A DNA stretch of 64,000 bases from Euphorbia lathyris (Eukaryota > Streptophyta > Magnoliopsida > Malpighiales > Euphorbiaceae), in assembly GCF_963576675.1 (NCBI RefSeq), contig NC_088913.1, positions 90,581,001-90,645,000 on the forward strand. The letters are read 5' to 3'. The notes beneath the pieces were generated by a model. The model was not told where the DNA came from. It ran no database searches and worked only from the letters and a program-made list of their open reading frames with translations. The first letter of the stretch is position 1; each line of letters begins with the position of its first letter. Position numbers and translations under genes: made by a program. This document shows positions 57,737-64,000 of the stretch, piece by piece.

Positions 57737-57917
57737 AAATCTCCTTTACTATGTACCTTCCACTTGGCTTGTTATCTTATAGAAAAGCATTCAGCACGGT
57801 GATAGGTTTATGATGCTATCAGCACAAGTTTTGAACTTGTGGTGATCATAAACTTCATCACCGTGCTCACTTTTCAACGAGTACAATCCAAGTGGAAGGT
57901 ACATAATAAATGAGATT
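57737..57917. repeat. Long imperfect hairpin, miRNA-precursor-like
   Basis: Two arms of about 85 nt pair over most of their length around the short loop near 57829-57833. Perfect blocks include TATGTACCTTCCACTTGG with its complement, AGCACGGTGAT with its complement and CACAAG with CTTGTG. I do not recognise a known mature miRNA. It could be a young MIR gene or a MITE. Confidence 0.6.
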
Positions 57918-58440
57918 CGAGTTGTGGAACTGCTTAGTGCTACTTGTATGAAGCATATGGTCAAGGGTTGTGAACTTTTATATCAGTTTAAGCTACTTGT
58001 ATGTTCTATGTCACTTGAATATATATATATATATATTAATAAGTTGTCTATTTTGTATTACAAAAAAGGAAATACGTCAAGGGGGGCATAATGTGCGAAT
58101 AGCATGCTAAACAAACATTGAAGTTGTAGGTTGAACAAGTGAAGAATTGGAGAGGTATGAAAGGAAACTATAAAGACTTTGGGATTATAGAACTAATAAT
58201 GACTTTAAGATATGCAGATACATCAAGATCGATTTTGTTTACCATTGGATATGTATTGCTTATTTGTTTGATATTACATTTAGAAATTTATTTATACAGA
58301 TATAAACAGATTATGAGTATTGGTCTCCAATTAATTTAAAACCATTGATATACATAATTTCATGTTCATTTGAGTATGTTCTATTATTCCGGTAAAACCC
58401 AAAAATTCATTCAAAAAAGAAAGCAAAGAGCCACATTTAA
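57918..58440. other. Intergenic AT-rich, no gene seen
   Basis: An (AT)n run near 58020-58035. TTGTATGAAGCAT-type phrases occur on both sides of the preceding hairpin (57700 and 57948). Nothing else recognised. Confidence 0.35.
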
Positions 58441-58980
58441 TTAAAAAATGTCATCTAAACAGTAATAGGAAGTCACAAAAATTATCGAATCTCTCATCTG
58501 AAAACAAATCAATTGACATAATTGATTAAGATCTATGTCTTATGAAACAAGCTACAATGACAGAAATTATTATACAAACTGTCATCGTAAATACCAATAT
58601 GACAATTTCTCATATATATCATTGACGTTTTTAATTATTAAGATGTCATGCAATTACCCTATAGATGACGGTAATAATAAATAAACTGTCATCATAACAC
58701 GCGTAATATGACAGCTTACAAATAGATTTATGTCATGTGACGTGTCTTCACATGACATAATCCAACCATCGTCTGAAGATCCATCAGATGACAGCAAGTC
58801 CCATGACAGTTTTATTTCTTACGCGTCTGAAGGGCTTTTCGACGTAATGCACCAAACCAATCTACCTCAAAGTCTAAGTCTCAAACGATTCTTATTCAAA
58901 ACTCATTTAAAATCTAAGTCTCAGACGACTCATAATTGATTGTAAATATATTTCAACTTGTTTTTTTTTTTTTACTAGTG
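58441..58980 (-). mobile_element. CACTA transposon right end with subterminal repeats
   Basis: The right boundary reads TTTACTAGTG, that is CACTAGTAAA on the minus strand, the typical terminus of CACTA elements. Inside it are at least ten ATGACAG/CTGTCAT-type words in both orientations (58447-58815), the expected subterminal transposase-binding pattern. The left end may be at 49638 but does not match beyond CACTA. Confidence 0.6.
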
Positions 58981-59188
58981 TGATACATGGATTCATCTTG
59001 AACATATAAATATTAATTTTCTTATAATTTAATAATTAAATAATTAAATTGAATAACATAAATGTGTTATCTAAATTATATTTTATAGATAAATATAATA
59101 ATATAATTAAAATTAATATAGTATATAGTATATTATTTTTTATGGGTAAAAAATAAGAAGGTGACACCTCAGCTCCATCGGAGTTGTT

Positions 59189-59232
<44 letters not shown>
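58981..59232. other. AT-rich DNA with (AT)n microsatellite
   Basis: No gene. A long (TA)n run lies at about 59197-59232 and is the insertion site of the next element. Confidence 0.6.
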
Positions 59233-59234
<2 letters not shown>

Positions 59235-60897
59235 AGAAATCAAGTATGACACATTTCTTATGATGTGACAAGTTTTATTGTGTGACAAGAACCAATTTTG
59301 TAATTAACCAAAAAGAGGGGGCAAATTTGTAAATAAAAAGAAAGAGAAAATTGTTTTATTTTTTTCTTTAAAATGCATTTTCCCAACTTTCCCAGCCTCG
59401 TTTTTCAATAAAACTTTTTCTTTAATTTTATCCATTTTACATGCTTCAACATTTTCTTGGGTAAAAATTGTAAGAAATTTCGCTTTGAGCCAAGAATTAA
59501 AGTTTCTTAAAATAATGTTTTACATGTTTTAAAATTTTTTGATAATTTTCTGGATACGTTTTTTGTCCTACTTACGTTGTTCCAAATCAGTATATCATTT
59601 GTTCAAAAATAATACTTATATTGTTCCCACAGAAAATTATTTTATTTCTTTTCTTTCAAATACATTTTCCTGACATTTCTAACCTCGTTTTTCGAAAAAT
59701 TTTATACTATTAGACTCGTCTAAATTAGACAGTCATTTTAAGATCCCTGGAGTTCAAGTAAAAAAAATTCCGGTGTACGGAATCCGGATGGACGTTTTCT
59801 GGCAAGACAAAAGGTGTCCAGAAAATTCTCAAAAAATTCTAAAAAATGTAAAACATTATTCTAAGAAACTTTAATTCTTGGGTCAAAGTGGTATTTCTTA
59901 CGGTTTAGTCCCAATAAAACTTATTCCTTAATTTTATCCATTTTACACGATTCAACAATTTATTGGGTCAAAACTGTAAACAATTTCGCTTTGAGCCAAG
60001 AATTAAAGTTTCTTAAAATGATGTTTTACATGTTTTAAAATTTTTTGATAATTTTCTGGGCATTTTTTTGTCCTTCTTACATTGTTCCACACCAGTGTTC
60101 CATTTGTTCAAAATCTGTGTACAATTTGTTCCAACATAATACTTGTATTGTTCCAACCGAAAAATGTTTTATTTCTTTTCTTTAAAATACATTTTTCCGA
60201 CATTTCTAACCTTGTTTTTTAAAAAAATTGATACTATCAGACACGTTTAAATTGGACGGTCATTTTAAGATCCCTGAAGTTCAAGTAAAAAAAATTCCGG
60301 TGAACGGAATCCGGGTGGGCGTTTTCTGGCGAAACATAAAGTATCCAGAAAATTCTCAAACAATTCCAGAAAATATAAAACATTATTCTAAGAAACTTTA
60401 ATTCTTGGGTCGAAGCGATATTTCTTACGGAAAAGTCCCAACAAATTGTTGAATCATGTAAAATGGATAAAATTAAGGAAAACATTTTATTGGGACTAAA
60501 TCGTAAGAAATATCACTTCGACCCAAGAATTAAAGTTTCTTATAATAATATTTTACATTTTTTGAAATTTTTTAAGAATTTTCTGGACACCTTTTTGCTC
60601 GTCGGAAAACGTCCACCCGGATTCCGTTCACCGGAACTTGAGCTTCATGGATCTTAAAATGACCGTTTAATTAAGACGAGTCCAACGGTATAAATTTTTT
60701 TGAAAAAAGAGGTTGGAAAAGTTTAGAAAATACATTTTAAAGAAAAAAAGTAAAACAAATTTCTCTATCATCACTTTCATTTTATTTACCAATTTGCCAC
60801 CTTCCCTTTTTAATTATTATCAAAACTACGTAGTTTTGTTATGTCATACAATAAACTCCTTGTCACAACTTAAATCCTTGTCACGCTGGATCTCACC
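59233..60897. mobile_element. TIR element with repeated internal palindromic units
   Basis: Ends GGAGAAATCAAG... and GGTGAGATCCAG... (minus strand) share GTGACAAG and TTATTGT(G/A)TGACA in order, an imperfect TIR of about 60 bp. Internally an approximately 100-bp unit with CCAAGAATTAAAGTTTCTTA occurs in direct orientation near 59490, 59995 and 60520 and inverted near 59860 and 60390. It is inserted in an AT microsatellite, so a TA target duplication cannot be resolved. Non-coding. Confidence 0.6.
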
Positions 60898-61094
60898 CAT
60901 ATATATATATATATTAATCATATTAATTTAGAAAAATAATTTATATAATAGGGTTAAGGTGCAAAAATACCCTTAACGTTTTGGATCAGGATTAATTTTA
61001 CTCCGAAAGTTTGTAGTCAAAAGTAATTTTACCTCTAAATGATACGGATCTGTCTCGGGACGTGTTAGTTTTAATCTTAAACTAACAAAGAAGT
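60898..61094. other. Intergenic with MITE-like phrase
   Basis: An (AT)n run, then GGTGCAAAAATACCCTTAACG near 60958, like the end of a common plant MITE, cut by the solo LTR. Confidence 0.35.
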
Positions 61095-62497
61095 TCTTCT
61101 GTCAAACCCGACCTAAAATAAGATCAGATAAGACGGGTGAGACATTACTACTGACTTATTATATAAACCAATAGCAGTGTCTCTCAAATAAGGAGAAAAA
61201 ATCAAAACAAAAACCAAATTCTGGTTTAAAGCTAAAATGACCAACATATGTCGTTTCCAGTCTAACTTTTTCGTACGGAGTCTAATTAAGGCGATTCAAA
61301 AAACCCTGGAAACATAAAACAAAAATAAAGAACTTTCATTTAGGACTCCATGACAGATTCGGCCTATATCTGGTCGAAAAATGCATCACAAGATTCAGAT
61401 ATGAATCTAATTTTTCCGCATCACCTATATAGACAATTCTCTAATATCTCTAGCTCAAGGTTATGACTTACTCATAACCCATATCATACTATTCCACAAG
61501 TTCTCAACTTCAGCTAAGTATATACCAAATAACATATCAAGGTTACAACAAGCTTACTCTACACAAAAGCACCTAAAAGTGCATTCCTTAGCATTCTGTC
61601 TATACACTAATCACTAAACAAAAGGATACTGCCAAAACAAGTTATACAAGTGTCCTTAAACATATACTATCTACATATATGTACATGAACAAAATGGATG
61701 CAATACCCTAGAGACGACTTGAAGCTCGTAGCTGTAACCGAACCTCGCCCTAGGATCGAGTACCGCTCTCGGTACCTTGCACTTCTTCGCCTAAAAACAT
61801 TCAAACCATTTGGAAAAATAAGACAAAAATCTCAATAAGAAACTATTAGCTATAAAACCAACTTTACTTAACAGAGCTACATATACACATTTATAAAGGA
61901 TTTAATCGAAACCTTGTAAAATATACTCAAAACTTAAGTTCATAATATAGTCAAAGTACTAAACCAAAAACATAAAAACATAAAAATATTGTATCCATGT
62001 TTGAGTTCATCCCCTTATATTTCAGTCACAAATCACAACATATACGAGACGTCTCTTAACATTGCATATCCCATATGGTCTTACCCAACATTTCACTGCC
62101 ATACCCAATAGATCTTCAGACTGTGTACACATGTCATATTTCTCACTAAATATGGTCTTTAGAATCAAAAGCCACCCAACCGGACTACTCTTAATGGATA
62201 CCAAACATTTTATTCAATATATATATATATATATATATATACTTCACTTGACCATAATCAAGCTCACCATTTTTCAATTCACCAAAATATCAATCCTTAA
62301 TCAAATAAAATTTCAAAGTTACTCAACCAAATTAAGCCTTAGATCAACATAATCAAATAAAATCTGAAATTCACATAGAAACATAGTCAACAGCTTCATT
62401 TGAACCATAATTTCACAATAAAAAGCAAAATCATGAAAACTTTCAATTTTACAAAATACCTATATAAACCCTAAGATGTCAATTTCTGAAAATTCTT

Positions 62498-62543
<46 letters not shown>

Positions 62544-63099
62544 ATATATATCTATATATATAAAACTCAAAATATAGTTGATAGTTACTTACCTTGGCTA
62601 CTAATTGAAGAAAACACACTCGTTCAATTTTCCTCTAAATTTTGTCTAAGACGTTTTCCCTCCAAACACTTCCGAAACTCAAAAACTCTTCGGTTAGGAT
62701 TTAGATCTATGCATAAGGATGCTATGTTTAAAATTTCGTGTGATTCGGACGGTCGAAACTCCGTAAATCAAAGAAATGGTGGAGAAACGGTCGAAGAACG
62801 ATGATGATACATATCTGATGAAAGAAGAAAGAAAAAGAAAAAGAAGAGAATAGAATAGAATACCATCATTTGGAAGGTTTGGGAATATATATCCCAAATT
62901 TGGTAAAAATCCCGTTTGGTCCTCCATTTTTATATAATCTTTTAAAAATAACCCTAAACTTTTAATTTACACTTAAAACCATCGAATTAACCCAAACTTT
63001 TCCTATAATACCAAATAAAAATCACACACCCAATAATGATAATATATATTAATGTCTAGGTATAAATTCTAGAAATTTAGACACGAATGTGACATCTTC
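61095..63099 (-). mobile_element. Solo LTR of the TGTCAC...TGACA family, minus strand, perfect TSD
   Basis: The LTR is 61100-63094. On its own strand it begins TGTCACATTCGTGTCTAAAT and ends GGTCGGGTTTGACA. TCTTC at 61095-61099 and 63095-63099 is a perfect 5-bp duplication. It has the conserved family block (62000-62165), the donor-like AAG/GTAAGT near 62593 and acceptor-like TTTTTAG/G near 61793. Its U5 side includes sequence that in element C lies in the internal region. AT microsatellites lie at 62217-62241 and 62502-62562. Confidence 0.88.
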
Positions 63100-63306
63100 A
63101 CAAGCTAAACTTGTAGGAATTAATCCCGGGTTTTACGGACTAAACCATAAGAATAATAAAATCCCCCATGGTTAAAGGTTGAAAACCTTAACACAAAGTT
63201 TCAAAAAAGAAGATATAGTTTTTAATTAGATAAAAGATAAACATTACAAAGAAAGAGATGCATTTATAGCATCCCAAACCTAATTGGTAAATTACCTAAA
63301 GGGTAA
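63095..63306. other. Flank of solo LTR, no gene seen
   Basis: AT-rich DNA with no recognised repeat. Confidence 0.35.
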
Positions 63307-64000
63307 TCACCTATAACTAAACATAATAAACTTAAAAAGGTAAAATGGTAAAGATAAGAGATAAGGGATATGTTGGTAATTAAGTGTGGGGGCAAAAGAA
63401 TAAAAAGTAGGGACCAGAGTGTAATTGATTAAGAAAGAACTAATTTCGTTCTGCTGAAAATAGCAATTGACACGACGTGTCAACTGAATTATTTTGAGCA
63501 GAAACGTTGCTCCAAAGCTGACACGGCGTGTCATCTTCTGACATGGCATGTCACCTGCATTTTCAGCAGTCTTCACATTTCTTTGGACCGTGTCGCTAGC
63601 CTCGGTGCAATTGGTGATTTCCTTTGGTCCCGTGTTGCAGATGTCCTCATCATTCACTCTCTCTTGAAAAGGACTTGACCCCAAGTCGCTCACTACGTAA
63701 TGATGAGGCTTGACGGATTTGAGTGGACCCCAGTTCTTAAATCGAGACAAGGTATGGTTTGAATGGAATTCAAGAAGCCCATTCCACATATCTCGGCTAT
63801 CATGCTCAAACTCTACTTGCCCATAACCGACATCAAATGGAATATCCCGATGACACTTGTCAATCCACTTCATAGCGAGCTCAAGCGCCCTCGCATTAGC
63901 TCCCTCCTCACTTTAGGTTAACAATCCCGGAACTTCAAGACTTGCCACTTCGCTAACTTGGCCACTATTCCACAAATCTTGAATTTCTTCCATCTTCGCA
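63307..64000 (-). pseudogene. Unrecognised reading frame, runs off the edge
   Basis: On the minus strand, from the window edge to a stop near 63915, codons read EIQDLWNSGQVSEVASLEVP. The same frame then continues without a stop to 63307 (188 codons from the ATG at 63873; ELAMKWIDKCHRDIPFDVGY, DMWNGLLEFHSNHTLSRFKN, KSVKPHHYVVSDLGSSPF). I do not recognise a family. The last third (from about 63560) is low-confidence coding, because it overlaps three TGACACGGCGTGTCA-type palindromes and ends in AT-rich, hydrophobic translation. The context suggests the 3' part of a retroelement. Confidence 0.4.
63467..63553. repeat. Three TGACACGGCGTGTCA-type palindromes
   Basis: TTGACACGACGTGTCAA at 63467-63483, TGACACGGCGTGTCA at 63519-63533 and TGACATGGCATGTCA at 63539-63553. 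All are palindromic with only the centre varying. Confidence 0.85.

Noticed and set aside
1..64000. CRISPR arrays, rRNA, tRNA genes, bacterial operons
   Set aside because: None seen. The direct repeats are not regularly spaced with unique spacers, and the tRNA-like matches are only retroelement primer binding sites.

Overview
This window is AT-rich nuclear DNA from a flowering plant, most likely a eudicot. The evidence is plant-type retroelements (an L1-like LINE with an RNase H tail, Athila-like and chromovirus-like Ty3/gypsy elements), long-TIR MULE-like elements, and captured pieces of plant pectin methylesterase and carotenoid dioxygenase genes. Almost everything is transposable-element sequence. 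I recognise no intact conserved host gene. The best host-gene candidate is an unrecognised membrane plus coiled-coil protein gene on the minus strand at 21949-22918, which carries an apparent one-base frameshift.

Region by region. 1184-10360 is a full-length minus-strand LINE flanked by a 16-bp target duplication. It is split between ORF1 and most of ORF2 by a 3.4-kb palindrome made of two head-to-head LTRs (5371-8746). 13015-15582 is a solo LTR. 16041-18565 is a 5'-truncated LINE broken by a 1.4-kb insertion. 18823-20077 holds a TIR element with TTCGCGAA-type words, followed by a hairpin. 21949-22918 is the membrane/coiled-coil gene. 24268-27207 is another solo LTR. 29335-30965 is a Pack-MULE-like element carrying an in-frame pectinesterase-CCD4 chimera. 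32667-49620 is a three-level nest: a decayed gypsy element (A) contains an Athila-like element (B, 35221-48846, without pol), which contains a non-coding LTR element (C, 37313-42031). 49638-58980 begins and ends with CACTA-like signals and contains a decayed gypsy pol fragment, several MITEs and a large foldback. 59233-60897 is an internally palindromic TIR element. 61100-63094 is a minus-strand solo LTR. An unrecognised, probably retroelement-derived reading frame runs off the right edge.

A single LTR family links much of the window. Its members are the palindrome, three solo LTRs and element C, all with TG...CA ends and 5-bp target duplications. They share a conserved block of about 150 bp, and the copies I compared (palindrome, element C and the 61100 solo LTR) share a possible leader intron inside the LTR. 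Element C has a primer binding site and polypurine tract but no protein gene, so it would need enzymes supplied by another element. The most unusual observations are the LTR palindrome that looks integrated by two U5 ends, the gene-fragment chimera inside the MULE, and the intact ATHILA-ORF1-like gene with a predicted leader intron in an otherwise pol-less element.
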